Positions 17,158-26,605 of a stretch of 64,000 nt of DNA are shown one piece after another. The notes under the pieces were generated by a model. The model made no database searches. It was not told where the DNA came from and worked only from the letters and a program-made list of their open reading frames with translations. This DNA comes from RH-AL1 sp965277735. GTDB taxonomy: Bacteria; Pseudomonadota; Alphaproteobacteria; Rhizobiales; Beijerinckiaceae. The translations under genes and the position numbers were made by a program. Every line of letters starts with the position of its first letter. Position 1 is the stretch's first letter. The stretch is from positions 2,480,001 to 2,544,000 of the forward strand of contig CBDIDO010000003.1 in the NCBI GenBank assembly GCA_965277735.1. Direction: 5' to 3'.

Positions 17158-18750
17158 CTACCTGACCGGGCTCGCGAACGGCACGTAGTGGTACACCCAG
17201 GTCTCCGTCAGCGCCTCGCCCTGGTAGGCGAGGTGGCAGCGCAGATCGACGGGATCGGTGCCGTCGGGGTCGAGATCGAACTGGATGCGCCACAGGCCGA
17301 GGTCGCCGTCGGGTGACGGCTCGACGACGATGTTCAGGAACTTGCCGCGCGAGGTCTCGAGCACGGGCTCCGGCTTCGCGTCGGCGACACGGGTGGCCTG
17401 GAAGCCGCCCTTGAACTCGAGGATGAACTTGCGCAGCACCTTCGAGCGCGGCGCGCCCTGGATGTCGCCGGCGCCGAGCCGCGTCGCGACGCAGAGCGCG
17501 AGCTTGCCGGGATAGGGATCGGTATCGCGCCACAGCAGCTTGAAGCGGTAGTCGAGCACGTCGCCGGCCTTGTTCGGCGCATCCGCCACCCACGAGAGCA
17601 CGATATTGTCGTAGATCTCGTTGTCGGTCGGGATCTCGAGGAGTTGCACCGAGCCCTTGCCCCAATCGCCGATCGGCTCGCACCAGCAGCACGGGCGGCG
17701 CTCGTAGAATACGGCGTCGAGGTAATGGTCGTAGTTCTTGTCGCGCTGCATCAGGCCGAAGCCGCGGAATTTATCGTCCGGGAACTTCGAAATCGTCAGC
17801 TTGTCGGGATCGATCAGCGGCCGCCACAGATGATCGCCGTTGGCGGTCCACATCGCGACGCCATCGGAATCGTGGATCTCGGGGCGCCAGTCCGTCGCGG
17901 CGCCCTTCACCGATTCCGAATACCAGAACATCGAGGTCATCGGCGAGATGCCGAGCCGCTCGATCGGCTGGCGGATGTGGAGTTGCAGCGTGATGTCCAT
18001 CGTCGTGCCGCGCCCGCGATGCATCACGAAGCGGTAGGCGCCGACAATGCTCGGGCCGTCGAGCAGAGCGTAGAGCGTGATCGGATCGTCGTCGGTCTCG
18101 CCTTCGCCGACCCAGAAATGGGTGAAATCCGGAAACTCCTCCGGGATGGCGATGCCGCTGTTCTGCGCGACAGCGCGCGACGAGACGCCGAACTGGTTGG
18201 CTTCGCCGACGGCGCGGAAATACGAGGCGCCGATGAAGCGCGCCCAGCCCTCGTGGCCGCGCAGGACCGGTTTGTCGTAGGCCTGCAGGAACTCGAGCCC
18301 GGCGAACGGCGACGGTGTCGGCGGCAGCTTCGACAGCGGTCCGTCTGGCGGCGACTTGAAGTAATCGGCCTGGAATATCACCTCGCGCGCTTGGCCATCC
18401 GTGAGCGCGAACATGCGCACCGTCTTCGGAAACAGCTGGCCGACCGCGAGCAGGCTGATCGGATAGGGCCCGCGCCCGTCGCCGAACAGCGCGTGGTCGG
18501 GATCGGGCAGAATGTGCTTTGCGGTATCGAAGTTCATCGTCTTGACGATGTCGGGGTCGGGCATCGGCGGCGGCGCGTAGGGCTTGGCGGCGAGGTCCGC
18601 CACCATCCCCTTCAAGGTCTCGAAATCGAAGCGCGACGGCGGCCCGAAGCTGAGCTTCGAAGGGGCATCGGCGGTCGCCGCGAAGGCGGGCTCGAGGCCG
18701 AAAGCCTGGACGGCGGCGAGAAGCTTGAGGAGAGTGCGGCGCGAGATCAT
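17158..18750 (-). CDS. Periplasmic glucan biosynthesis protein, MdoG/OpgG-OpgD family
   Basis: A 530-residue exported protein for osmoregulated periplasmic glucan synthesis. The N-terminus MISRRTLLKLLAAVQAFGLE is a twin-arginine signal, as in OpgD rather than Sec-exported OpgG, so I leave the symbol open. Family blocks are FETLKGMVADLAAKPY, LAYDKPV-like LQAYDKPVLRGHEGWARF, GASYFRAVGEANQFGVSSR and FYERRPCCWCEPIGDWGKG. OpgG-type proteins act on the glucan backbone in the periplasm. No opgH (glucosyltransferase) is in the window. It converges on the SDR gene with four bases between stops. Confidence 0.9.
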   Translation of the reverse strand: MISRRTLLKLLAAVQAFGLEPAFAATADAPSKLSFGPPSRFDFETLKGMVADLAAKPYAPPPMPDPDIVKTMNFDTAKHILPDPDHALFGDGRGPYPISLLAVGQLFPKTVRMFALTDGQAREVIFQADYFKSPPDGPLSKLPPTPSPFAGLEFLQAYDKPVLRGHEGWARFIGASYFRAVGEANQFGVSSRAVAQNSGIAIPEEFPDFTHFWVGEGETDDDPITLYALLDGPSIVGAYRFVMHRGRGTTMDITLQLHIRQPIERLGISPMTSMFWYSESVKGAATDWRPEIHDSDGVAMWTANGDHLWRPLIDPDKLTISKFPDDKFRGFGLMQRDKNYDHYLDAVFYERRPCCWCEPIGDWGKGSVQLLEIPTDNEIYDNIVLSWVADAPNKAGDVLDYRFKLLWRDTDPYPGKLALCVATRLGAGDIQGAPRSKVLRKFILEFKGGFQATRVADAKPEPVLETSRGKFLNIVVEPSPDGDLGLWRIQFDLDPDGTDPVDLRCHLAYQGEALTETWVYHYVPFASPVR

Positions 18751-18866
18751 CTAAAGGGACAGGCTCCGACCGTGGCGAGTTCGATGACCAGCGGGTTCGA
18801 ACAAACCGCAATTGCCTCGAAAAGCACCATGGGGCCGAATCGTTGCGCAGTGCCACGGAACCTCGG

Positions 18867-19406
18867 ATGAACAAAGCGGCTCATACGCTCGTGATCGGCG
18901 GCGCGCGGTCCGGAAAGAGCGGTTTCGCCCAGCGTGCCGCGGAGGCGCGCGTCGACGACCTCGAGCTCGTCTTCATCGCCACGGCGCATGCCTACGACGA
19001 CGAGATGGCGGCGCGGATATCGGCGCATGTCGCCGCACGCGACGCCCGATGGCGGACGGTCGACGCGCCCTACGATCTCGCCGAGGCGGTCGACGCCGAG
19101 GCGCGCCCCGGCCGCCTTTTGCTCGTCGATTGCCTCACGCTGTGGCTCTCCAACCACCTGCTGCGCGGCGACGACGTCGAGTCGGCCGGCGACGCGCTCG
19201 TCACGGCTCTTGCATCCAATCCCACGCCTGTCATGCTGGTCTCGAACGAGGTCGGCTGGGGGATCGTGCCAGAGAATGCCCTGGCGCGGCGCTTTCGCGA
19301 TGCACAGGGCCGGCTCAACCAGGTCGTGGCCAGCGCCTGCGAGAATGTGGTGCTGGTCGCGGCCGGCTTGCCGATTGTTCTCAAAGGGACTTTGCCACCT
19401 ACGTAA
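18867..19406 (+). CDS. cobU: Bifunctional adenosylcobinamide kinase/guanylyltransferase
   Basis: CobU/CobP phosphorylates adenosylcobinamide and attaches GMP, in the late nucleotide-loop part of cobalamin synthesis. The 179-residue size is normal. The P-loop GGARSGKS is at residues 9-16. LVDCLTLWLSNHL (switch-like block) and VSNEVGWGIVPENALARRFRD are characteristic. No other cobalamin gene is adjacent, but the HpnP-like radical SAM enzyme in this window would consume cobalamin. It lies 94 bases before cysD on the same strand. Confidence 0.93.
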   Translation: MNKAAHTLVIGGARSGKSGFAQRAAEARVDDLELVFIATAHAYDDEMAARISAHVAARDARWRTVDAPYDLAEAVDAEARPGRLLLVDCLTLWLSNHLLRGDDVESAGDALVTALASNPTPVMLVSNEVGWGIVPENALARRFRDAQGRLNQVVASACENVVLVAAGLPIVLKGTLPPT

Positions 19407-19423
19407 GGCCGGCTCTGTCCGTA

Positions 19424-19504
19424 ATGTTGCACTGGTCAGGGTTGGACGATATGCCGAAGCTCTACCCCGACATTTCCGAGTTCAAGGCACCGCTCCGCTC
19501 GTGA
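19424..19504 (+). CDS. Possible 26-residue ORF overlapping the cysD start
   Basis: ATG 19424 opens a frame for MLHWSGLDDMPKLYPDISEF followed by KAPLRS; its TGA at 19502-19504 overlaps the cysD GTG (GTGA). The peptide does not look like random GC-rich shadow: it has mixed composition and no Arg/Ala bias. No clear ribosome site precedes either ATG (19424 or 19451). It could be a leader peptide coupling translation into cysD, or the tail of a lost gene. Confidence 0.3.
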   Translation: MLHWSGLDDMPKLYPDISEFKAPLRS

Positions 19505-20409
19505 CCCGTCAGCTTCCGCCGCATCTCCGCCAGCTCGAGGCCGAGGCCATTTTCGTGATTCGAGAGGTCGCGGCGGAGTTCGAGCGGCCGGTCATGCTGT
19601 ATTCGATCGGCAAAGATTCGAGCGTGATGCTGCATCTCGCGCTCAAGGCCTTCTATCCGGCCAAGCCGCCCTTCCCGCTGTTGCACGTCGATACGACGTG
19701 GAAGTTCAAGGAGATGATCGCCTTCCGCGACATCGCCGCGAAGAAGGCCGGAATGGAGCTGATCGTCCACATAAACCAGGACGGCGTGCGCCGCGGCATC
19801 AACCCGATCGCCTCCGGCTCCTCGGTGCACACCCAGGTCATGAAGACCGAGTCGCTGCGCCAAGCGCTCGATGAAGGCAAATACGATGTCGCCTTCGGCG
19901 GCGCCCGGCGCGACGAGGAGAAGAGCCGCGCCAAGGAGCGCATCTTCTCGCACCGCTCGGCCTCGCATGCCTGGGAGCCGCGCGACCAGCGCCCCGAGCT
20001 GTGGCGCCTCTTCAACACGCGGATCCGGCCCGGCGAGTCGATGCGCGTCTTCCCGCTGTCGAACTGGACCGAGTTCGACGTGTGGGACTACATCGCGCTG
20101 GAAGGCATCGACGTCGTGCCGCTCTATTTCGCCAAGCCGCGGCCGGTGGTCGTGCGCTCGGGCTCGCTGCTGATGGTGGACGACGACCGCCTGCCCCTGC
20201 TCCCCGACGAGGTGCCGCAGATGGAGATGGTGCGCTTCCGCACGCTCGGCTGCTACCCGCTGACCGGCGCGGTGCGCTCGGAGGCCACCGACCTCGACGC
20301 CGTCATCGCCGAGATGCGCGATTCCACCGTCTCCGAGCGCGAGGGCCGGCTGATCGACCACGACGAGTCGGGGTCGATGGAGAAGAAGAAGCGCGAGGGA
20401 TATTTCTGA
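19501..20409 (+). CDS. cysD: Sulfate adenylyltransferase subunit 2 (CysD)
   Basis: Small subunit of ATP sulfurylase, which makes APS from sulfate and ATP. The 302-residue length from GTG 19501 equals the E. coli protein. The PP-loop is YSIGKDSSVMLHLALKAFYP; AFGGARRDEEKSRAKERIFS and FPLSNWTEFDVWDYIALEGI are diagnostic. Stop and the cysNC start overlap (TGATG), so the two subunits are translationally coupled, as expected for a heteromeric enzyme. No ATG is available near the conserved N-terminus, which supports the GTG. Confidence 0.95.
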   Translation: MTRQLPPHLRQLEAEAIFVIREVAAEFERPVMLYSIGKDSSVMLHLALKAFYPAKPPFPLLHVDTTWKFKEMIAFRDIAAKKAGMELIVHINQDGVRRGINPIASGSSVHTQVMKTESLRQALDEGKYDVAFGGARRDEEKSRAKERIFSHRSASHAWEPRDQRPELWRLFNTRIRPGESMRVFPLSNWTEFDVWDYIALEGIDVVPLYFAKPRPVVVRSGSLLMVDDDRLPLLPDEVPQMEMVRFRTLGCYPLTGAVRSEATDLDAVIAEMRDSTVSEREGRLIDHDESGSMEKKKREGYF

Positions 20410-22352
20410 TGGTCAGTCCCGCGCGCCGCGAGCCCGTGCCGGCAGACGCGATGGTCGCGCTCGCGCCGGATGCGGCGGCGGAAAAGCCGACGCTGCGCTT
20501 CATCACCTGCGGCTCGGTCGACGACGGCAAGTCGACGCTGATCGGCCGGCTGCTCTGGGAACAGAACCTCATCTTCGACGACCAGATCCGCGCGCTCGAG
20601 CGCGACACGGTCAAGCACGGCACCACTGGCGAAGCGATCGACTTCGCGCTGCTCGTCGACGGGCTCGAGGCCGAGCGCCAGCAGGGCATCACGATCGACG
20701 TCGCCTACCGCTACTTCAAGACGAAGCGCCGCTCGTTCATCGTCGCGGATACGCCAGGCCACGAGCAGTACACGCGCAACATGGCCACGGGTGCGTCGGG
20801 TGCCGACCTCGCGATCCTGCTCGTCGACGCGCGCAAGGGCCTGCTCACGCAGACGCACCGGCACGCGACGATCGTCTCGCTGCTCGGCATCAAGAACGTC
20901 GTGCTCGCGGTCAACAAGTTCGACCTCGTCGGCTACGACCAGGCGGTGTTCGACGGCATCGTCTCGGACTTCAAGCGCTTCGCCGAGAAGCTCGCCTTCA
21001 CGGACGTGACCGCGATCCCGCTGTCCGCGCGCGGTGGCGACAACCTCTCGACGAAGAGCGAGCGCACCCCCTGGTACAAGGGCAAGGCGCTGCTCGAGCA
21101 TCTCGAGGATGTCGACGTCGTCGACACGCGCGCCGAGAAGCCCTTCCGTATGCCGGTGCAGGCGATCGCGCGGCCGAACCTCGATTTCCGCGGCTTCATG
21201 GGCACGATCGCGGCGGGCCGCATCGCGCCTGGCGACGAGATCTGCGTCGCGAGCTCCGGCCGCATCTCGAAGGTCGCACGGATCGTCACCTACGATGGCG
21301 ACCTGCCCTCGGCCGAAGCCGGCGACGCGGTGACGTTGACGCTGGAAGACGAGATCGACATCGCACGCGGCGACGTGCTGTCGCGGCCGAACGCGCGGCC
21401 GCAGCTCGGCGAGCAGTTTGCCGCCAACCTGATCTGGATGAGCGACGAGCCGATGCGGTTCGGCCGCTCGTACCTGATCAAGCTGGCGACGCAGATGGTG
21501 CCGGCGACGATCAGCGCGCTCTCGTATCGGCTCGACATCAACACGTTCTCGCAGGACCAGGCGGCGAGCCTGCGCCTCAACGAGGTCGGCCTCGCCACCA
21601 TCACCGCGACCAAGCCGCTCGCCTTCGATCCCTATGACGAGAATTCCGCGCTCGGCGCCTTCATCCTGATCGACCGCGAGACGAACCAGACGGTCGCCGC
21701 CGGCATGATCGCCGAGGGGCTGCGCCGCGCCACCAACGTCTTCAAGCAGAAATACGCCGTCTCGCGCACCGACCGCTCGCGGCTGAAGCACCAGCGGCCG
21801 GGCGTGCTGTGGTTCACCGGGCTCTCGGGCTCCGGCAAGTCGACGATCGCCGACATGGTCGAGGCGCGGCTCAACGAGAGCGGCTACCACACGGTCATCC
21901 TCGACGGCGACAATGTCCGCCACGGGCTGAACAAGGACCTCGGCTTCTCGCAGCACGATCGGCTCGAGAACATCCGTCGCGTCGCCGAGGTGGCTCGCCT
22001 GATGGCGGATGCCGGGCTCATCGTGCTCTGCTCGTTCATCTCGCCGTTCCGCGTCGAGCGCGAGATGGCGCGCGCCACCCTGCCCGTCGACGAGTTCCTC
22101 GAGATCCACGTCGACGTGCCGCTCGAGGTCTGCATCACGCGCGACGTGAAGGGCCTCTATCGCCGCGCGCTTGCCGGCGAGATCAAGGACTTCACCGGGA
22201 TCGACCAGGCCTACGAGCCGCCGGTGGCGCCGGAGCTCGTCATCGGCCGCGAGAACGAAACGGTCGAGCAGTCCGCGCACAAGGTGCTGCTGAAGCTGCG
22301 CGAGCACGGCTTCATCGACCGCGTCGACGACCTCTCCGACTGGACGATCTGA
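20409..22352 (+). CDS. cysNC: Fused sulfate adenylyltransferase subunit 1/adenylylsulfate kinase (CysNC)
   Basis: A 647-residue fusion. Residues ~25-440 are CysN, the GTPase that drives ATP sulfurylase: GSVDDGKSTLIGRLLWE, DTPGHEQYTRNM and NKFDLVGYDQ are its G1, G3 and G4 motifs. Residues ~455-647 are APS kinase (CysC): P-loop GLSGSGKSTIAD, then LDGDNVRHGLNKDLGF and FISPFRVEREMAR. Together with CysD it makes PAPS from sulfate. The fused form is common in rhizobia (NodQ-like). No cysH or cysI is nearby, so PAPS may serve reduction elsewhere or sulfation. Confidence 0.96.
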   Translation: MVSPARREPVPADAMVALAPDAAAEKPTLRFITCGSVDDGKSTLIGRLLWEQNLIFDDQIRALERDTVKHGTTGEAIDFALLVDGLEAERQQGITIDVAYRYFKTKRRSFIVADTPGHEQYTRNMATGASGADLAILLVDARKGLLTQTHRHATIVSLLGIKNVVLAVNKFDLVGYDQAVFDGIVSDFKRFAEKLAFTDVTAIPLSARGGDNLSTKSERTPWYKGKALLEHLEDVDVVDTRAEKPFRMPVQAIARPNLDFRGFMGTIAAGRIAPGDEICVASSGRISKVARIVTYDGDLPSAEAGDAVTLTLEDEIDIARGDVLSRPNARPQLGEQFAANLIWMSDEPMRFGRSYLIKLATQMVPATISALSYRLDINTFSQDQAASLRLNEVGLATITATKPLAFDPYDENSALGAFILIDRETNQTVAAGMIAEGLRRATNVFKQKYAVSRTDRSRLKHQRPGVLWFTGLSGSGKSTIADMVEARLNESGYHTVILDGDNVRHGLNKDLGFSQHDRLENIRRVAEVARLMADAGLIVLCSFISPFRVEREMARATLPVDEFLEIHVDVPLEVCITRDVKGLYRRALAGEIKDFTGIDQAYEPPVAPELVIGRENETVEQSAHKVLLKLREHGFIDRVDDLSDWTI

Positions 22353-22508
22353 GGCCGCCGCCAGCGCTGGCGGCTTTGATCTTCGCCAGAAACGGGACAA
22401 CCGCGCACCGCGTCGGCGTCTGCCCGTACCTGCGTCTCATGAACGATCCGGCGCGTGGCGACTTTCCTACTCCGACCCGACATCGTCAGGTGAGTTCGAG
22501 AAAGCCAA

Positions 22509-24152
22509 ATGCCCAAAGGATCCGACCTCCTCGTCGCCGCGCTCGAGAACGAGGGCGTGCGGCGGATCTTCGGCGTGCCCGGCGAGGAAAACCTCGACGT
22601 GGTCGAGTCGCTGCGCACGTCCTCGATCGAGCTCGTCGTCACCCGCCACGAGCAGCCCGCGGCCTTCATGGCGGCGACGCACGGACGGCTCACCGGGCGG
22701 CCGGGCGTCTGCCTCTCGACGCTGGGACCCGGCGCGCTCAACCTGACGACGGGCGCCGCCTTCGCGCATCTCGGCGCCATGCCGATGCTGATGCTCACCG
22801 GCCAGAAGCCGATCCGTAGCGCCAAACAGGGCCGCTTCCAGATCGTCGACATCGTCCAGACGATGCGGCCGCTCACCAAGTCGTCCCGGCAGATCGTCTC
22901 CGCGGCGTCGATCCCGACGCTGGTGCGCGAGGCCTTCCGGCTCGCCGTCGAGGAGAACCCGGGCCCGGTGCATCTCGAGCTGCCGGAGGACATCGCCGCC
23001 GAGGAGGCCGAGGTCGCGATCGTGCCGGCGCATCCGATCGAGCACCCGATCCCGGCGCCGCGGGCGCTGCAGCGCGCCGCCGAGATGATCGGCGACGCCA
23101 AGCGCCCGCTGGTGATGATCGGCGCCGGCGGCAACCGTCCCCGCCTGCACGAGGCGCTGTCCGCTTTCGTGCGGCGGACTGGCCTGCCCTTCTTCAATAC
23201 GCAGATGGGCAAGGGCGCGGTGACCGGCGTCTCGGACCTCTACATGGGCACCGCGGCGCTCTCCGAGCGCGACTACGTGCATGATGCAATCGACCGCGCC
23301 GATCTCATCGTATCCATCGGCCACGACACGATCGAGAAGCCACCGTTCCTGATGGGCGAGGTGGCGGGTGGCCCGAAGGTCATCCACATCGGCTACACCT
23401 CGGCCGACGTCGAGCAGGTGTTCCACCCCGATGCCGAGGTGGTCGGCGACATCCGCGCGACCGTGCTGGCGCTGGCCGACCTGCTCGAAGGGCGCATCGC
23501 GCACGACCCGGAGGTGGCGGACCTGCGCCACGCCATCCTCTCGCACATCAACGATCGCGCCGAGGAAGACCGCTTCCCGGTGACGCCGCAGCGGCTCGTC
23601 CACGACGTGCGCAAGGTGATGCCGGAGGACGGCATCGTCTGCCTCGACAACGGCATGTACAAGATCTGGTTTGCCCGCAACTACCGCACGCACGTCGCCA
23701 ACACGCTGCTGCTCGACAACGCACTGGCGACGATGGGCGCGGGCCTGCCGTCGGCGATGATGGCGAAGCTCACCCATCCCGAGCGCCGCGTGATGGCGGT
23801 CTGCGGCGACGGCGGCTTCATGATGAACAGCCAGGAGCTCGAGACCGCGATCCGGCTCCACCTCGACCTCGTCGTGCTGATCCTGGAGGACAAGGCCTAC
23901 GGGATGATCCGCTGGAAGCAGGCCGTCGACGGCTTCCCGGACCACGGCATGACCTTCGGCAATCCCGACTTCGTCGCTTATGCCGCGGCCTATGGCGCGA
24001 CCGGCCATCGCGTGGCTTCCGTCGACGGCTTGGCGCCGACGCTGGAAGGCGCCTTCGCCGCCGGCGGCGTGCATGTGGTCGTGGTGCCGATCGACTATTC
24101 GGAGAACCGGCGCGTTCTGGTCGACGAGCTGAAGGGTCGGGCGAAGGCCTGA
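22509..24152 (+). CDS. Acetolactate synthase large-subunit-like TPP enzyme
   Basis: A 547-residue thiamine-diphosphate enzyme resembling acetolactate synthase. The catalytic Glu is in VVTRHEQPAAFMA (about residue 49), and the TPP/Mg motif is VCGDGGFMMNSQELETAIR about 27 residues before EDKAYGMI. Other blocks are STLGPGALNL and TGQKPIRSAKQGRFQ. It lacks an adjacent small regulatory subunit gene, so it may be a catabolic or specialised paralogue rather than the IlvB of branched-chain amino acid synthesis. Its stop overlaps the next gene's ATG (TGATG). Confidence 0.88.
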   Translation: MPKGSDLLVAALENEGVRRIFGVPGEENLDVVESLRTSSIELVVTRHEQPAAFMAATHGRLTGRPGVCLSTLGPGALNLTTGAAFAHLGAMPMLMLTGQKPIRSAKQGRFQIVDIVQTMRPLTKSSRQIVSAASIPTLVREAFRLAVEENPGPVHLELPEDIAAEEAEVAIVPAHPIEHPIPAPRALQRAAEMIGDAKRPLVMIGAGGNRPRLHEALSAFVRRTGLPFFNTQMGKGAVTGVSDLYMGTAALSERDYVHDAIDRADLIVSIGHDTIEKPPFLMGEVAGGPKVIHIGYTSADVEQVFHPDAEVVGDIRATVLALADLLEGRIAHDPEVADLRHAILSHINDRAEEDRFPVTPQRLVHDVRKVMPEDGIVCLDNGMYKIWFARNYRTHVANTLLLDNALATMGAGLPSAMMAKLTHPERRVMAVCGDGGFMMNSQELETAIRLHLDLVVLILEDKAYGMIRWKQAVDGFPDHGMTFGNPDFVAYAAAYGATGHRVASVDGLAPTLEGAFAAGGVHVVVVPIDYSENRRVLVDELKGRAKA

Positions 24153-24901
24153 TGGATGCCGAGGCCGCGCGAGCGGCGGCGGCCGCGCTGATCGGGCTCC
24201 TCGGCGGCGGCACGTTCGGGATCGTCCTTCACGAGGCCGGGCACGCCGGCGCGGCTTGGCTCCTCGGCCTGGAACCGCGGCTCGTCATCGTCGGCCACGG
24301 AAAGATCGTGCTGCGGTATCGCATCGGGCGCCTTTGGTTCGTGATGCGCGCCGTGCCGCTCTACGGCATCGCCGCCCGCCTGCCGGACCCGGAGGGACGA
24401 GCGGCCGCGCAGGCCCTTGTCGTCGCCGCGGGTCCGCTCGCCAGCCTGGCGCTCCTCGCCGTGATCGTCGTGGTGCTACGCGTGCGATATGCCGACGCCT
24501 CCATAGAGGAGATCGAAGCGCTGATTGGCGTCGGCTCCGCGGCCTTCGGTCAGTTCAGCGCATCGCTGTTTCCCATGACCGCACGATTCGCGGGTCGGCG
24601 GCGCCCGTCCGACGAGCTGAAACTCTGGCGCATCGCACGCCACGGCGAAACCGACGGGTTTCGCGCTCGTTACACCAAGCTCGTGCATCCCGGTCTCGCA
24701 GCAGATGACGAGTTGCCAGCGCCATCACGTCGCGCGCCGGAGATGCTTTACCAGCTCGGGCGTCCCGACCTGCAGGACGAATGGGCCCGCGCCGATGCCG
24801 CCGCTGTGCTGACGGGCCTTCTCGGCGGCGACGAGCTGAATGCGCACGAGCGGCGTTTCCTCATCGATCGGCTCGGGCTCGGCGCCTATTACCCGGCGTA
24901 G
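24152..24901 (+). CDS. M50-like membrane protein with HEAGH motif
   Basis: A 249-residue protein with hydrophobic helices near residues 10-30 and 85-110. HEAGH at 27-31 and a second-helix motif AAGPLASLALL match site-2-protease (M50) membrane metalloproteases. A late LFPM...PSDELKLWR resembles the third motif (NLxPxxxxDG) but is altered, so activity is uncertain. The C-terminal ~100 residues look soluble. It is coupled by a TGATG overlap to the acetolactate-synthase-like gene, an unusual pairing. Role not recognised. Confidence 0.75.
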   Translation: MDAEAARAAAAALIGLLGGGTFGIVLHEAGHAGAAWLLGLEPRLVIVGHGKIVLRYRIGRLWFVMRAVPLYGIAARLPDPEGRAAAQALVVAAGPLASLALLAVIVVVLRVRYADASIEEIEALIGVGSAAFGQFSASLFPMTARFAGRRRPSDELKLWRIARHGETDGFRARYTKLVHPGLAADDELPAPSRRAPEMLYQLGRPDLQDEWARADAAAVLTGLLGGDELNAHERRFLIDRLGLGAYYPA

Positions 24902-24969
24902 GGCCAAGCTGGCGCGACCCGGGAACGGTGCTTGTCACCCGCAAAGCGACCTGCTAGACGCACCGCTCC

Positions 24970-25054
24970 GCGGCCATGGCGGAACTGGTAGACGCGCTAC
25001 CTTGAGGTGGTAGTCCCGAGAGGGGTGGAGGTTCGAGTCCTCTTGGCCGCACCA
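24970..25054 (+). tRNA. tRNA-Leu (anticodon GAG)
   Basis: Acceptor stem GCGGCCA pairs with TGGCCGC; anticodon stem CTACC/GGTAG encloses the loop TTGAGGT, giving anticodon GAG. A long variable arm, a GTTCGAGTC T-loop and an encoded CCA end (25052-25054) complete a class II tRNA. It reads CUC/CUU leucine codons. Confidence 0.95.
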
Positions 25055-25168
25055 ACTTCTTCCGCATACGAGTGAATTTCCGCGCGCGAAGCGCGCCGCG
25101 CTCCGTTGCCTTGGCCTGCCTGCCCCCCTAAGACCGGCTCCATCAAACGCCCTTAGCCGGAAGCACTC

Positions 25169-26605
25169 ATGAGCGACGTCGACGAGCGGCCGGAGGATGA
25201 CGTGCGGCGCGCCGACGCCGAGCAGCGTGAGACGGACCCGCACGACGAGGACGGCAACCTCAAGCCCGCGTTCGTCGCGTCGGTCGCGGCGGCGATCAAC
25301 GATCGCAACCGCGAGACGCTGAACACCCTCGTCGGAGACATGCACGAGGCCGATCTCGGCGGCCTGATCGAGGCGCTGCCGCAGGATCTGCGCGCCGAGC
25401 TCATCGCGATCCAGGGGCGCGATTTCGACTTCACGGCACTGACCGAGGTCGACGAGAACATCCGCGACGAGATCATCGAGGAGCTGCCGAACTCGGCCGT
25501 CGCGCTCTACGTCCAGGATCTCGAAAGCGACGACGCGGTCGCGCTGCTGGAAGATCTCGACGCCGAGGACCAGGCCGAGATCCTCGATGCCCTGCCGCCG
25601 ATGGACCGGGCGGCGCTCAAGCGCTCGCTCGACTTCCCAGAGAACTCGGCCGGCCGCCTGATGCAGACGACGGTGGTCACCGTGCCGCCGTTCTGGACCG
25701 TCAGTCAGGCGATCAACCTGATGCGCGATTCCGACGCCGACGACCTGCCCGACCAGTTCTACGAGGTCTTCGTCGTCGACCCCGCGCATCGTTTCCTCGG
25801 CAACGTGTTCCTCGACGCTCTGATGCGCGCCAAGCCCGACACGAAGCTCGGCGACATGATGCGCACCGACCGCCGCCGCGTGCCGACCTCCGAGGACGCG
25901 GAGGACGTCGCCGAGCTGTTCGAGCGCTACAACTTGGTCTCGGCGCCCGTCGTCGACGAGGCCGAGCGGCTCGTCGGCGTCATCACCATCGACGATGTCG
26001 TCGACGTCATCCGCGAGGAGGCGGACCAGGAGATCAAGGCGCTCGGCGGCGTGTCCGGCGACGAGACGCTGTCGGACCGCGTCTGGTCGATCGCCCGCAG
26101 TCGCTTTCTCTGGTTGCTCGTCAACCTCGCCACGGCGTTCATCGCCTCCTCCGTGCTCGATGCCTTCAATGGGCAATTGCAGAAGATGGTCGCGCTCGCC
26201 GTGCTGGCGCCGATCGTCGCCAGCCAGGGCGGCAACGGCGCGACCCAGACGATGACGGTGGTGATCCGTGCGCTCGCCACCCGCGAGCTGTCGCGCATGA
26301 ACGCCGCGCGCGTCATCGGCCGCGAGCTGCTGGTCGGCGCGCTCAACGGGCTCGCCTTCGGGATTCTCACCGGCATCGGCGCGTGGATCTGGTTCCACCA
26401 GTACGGGCTCGGCGTCGTGATCGCCGGCGCGATGCTCACGAACCTCGTGGCCGGCGCACTCGGCGGCATCGTCATCCCCCTGGTGCTCGAGTTCTTCGAG
26501 GTCGACCCGGCCGTGTCCTCGTCGGCCTTCGTGACGACGGTGACCGACGTCGTCGGCTATTCGTCGTTCCTCGGCTTCGCGACGCTGTGGTTTAAGCTGG
26601 CATGA
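25169..26605 (+). CDS. mgtE: Magnesium transporter MgtE
   Basis: A 478-residue Mg2+ channel. The cytosolic N domain (LGGLIEALPQDLRAELIAIQ, then acidic helical repeats ending DQAEILDALPPMDRA) is followed by paired CBS domains (about 160-285; NVFLDALMRAKPDTKLGDMM and RLVGVITIDDVVDVIREEAD). Five membrane helices follow from about residue 310; APIVASQGGNGATQTMTVVIRALA is the pore signature. The stop overlaps the start of the asparaginase-like gene by four bases (ATGA), so both share a message. Confidence 0.95.
   Translation: MSDVDERPEDDVRRADAEQRETDPHDEDGNLKPAFVASVAAAINDRNRETLNTLVGDMHEADLGGLIEALPQDLRAELIAIQGRDFDFTALTEVDENIRDEIIEELPNSAVALYVQDLESDDAVALLEDLDAEDQAEILDALPPMDRAALKRSLDFPENSAGRLMQTTVVTVPPFWTVSQAINLMRDSDADDLPDQFYEVFVVDPAHRFLGNVFLDALMRAKPDTKLGDMMRTDRRRVPTSEDAEDVAELFERYNLVSAPVVDEAERLVGVITIDDVVDVIREEADQEIKALGGVSGDETLSDRVWSIARSRFLWLLVNLATAFIASSVLDAFNGQLQKMVALAVLAPIVASQGGNGATQTMTVVIRALATRELSRMNAARVIGRELLVGALNGLAFGILTGIGAWIWFHQYGLGVVIAGAMLTNLVAGALGGIVIPLVLEFFEVDPAVSSSAFVTTVTDVVGYSSFLGFATLWFKLA

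Noticed and set aside
24152..24901. Calling the HEAGH protein an active site-2 protease
   Set aside because: The third active-site motif is altered, so I describe it only as M50-like.
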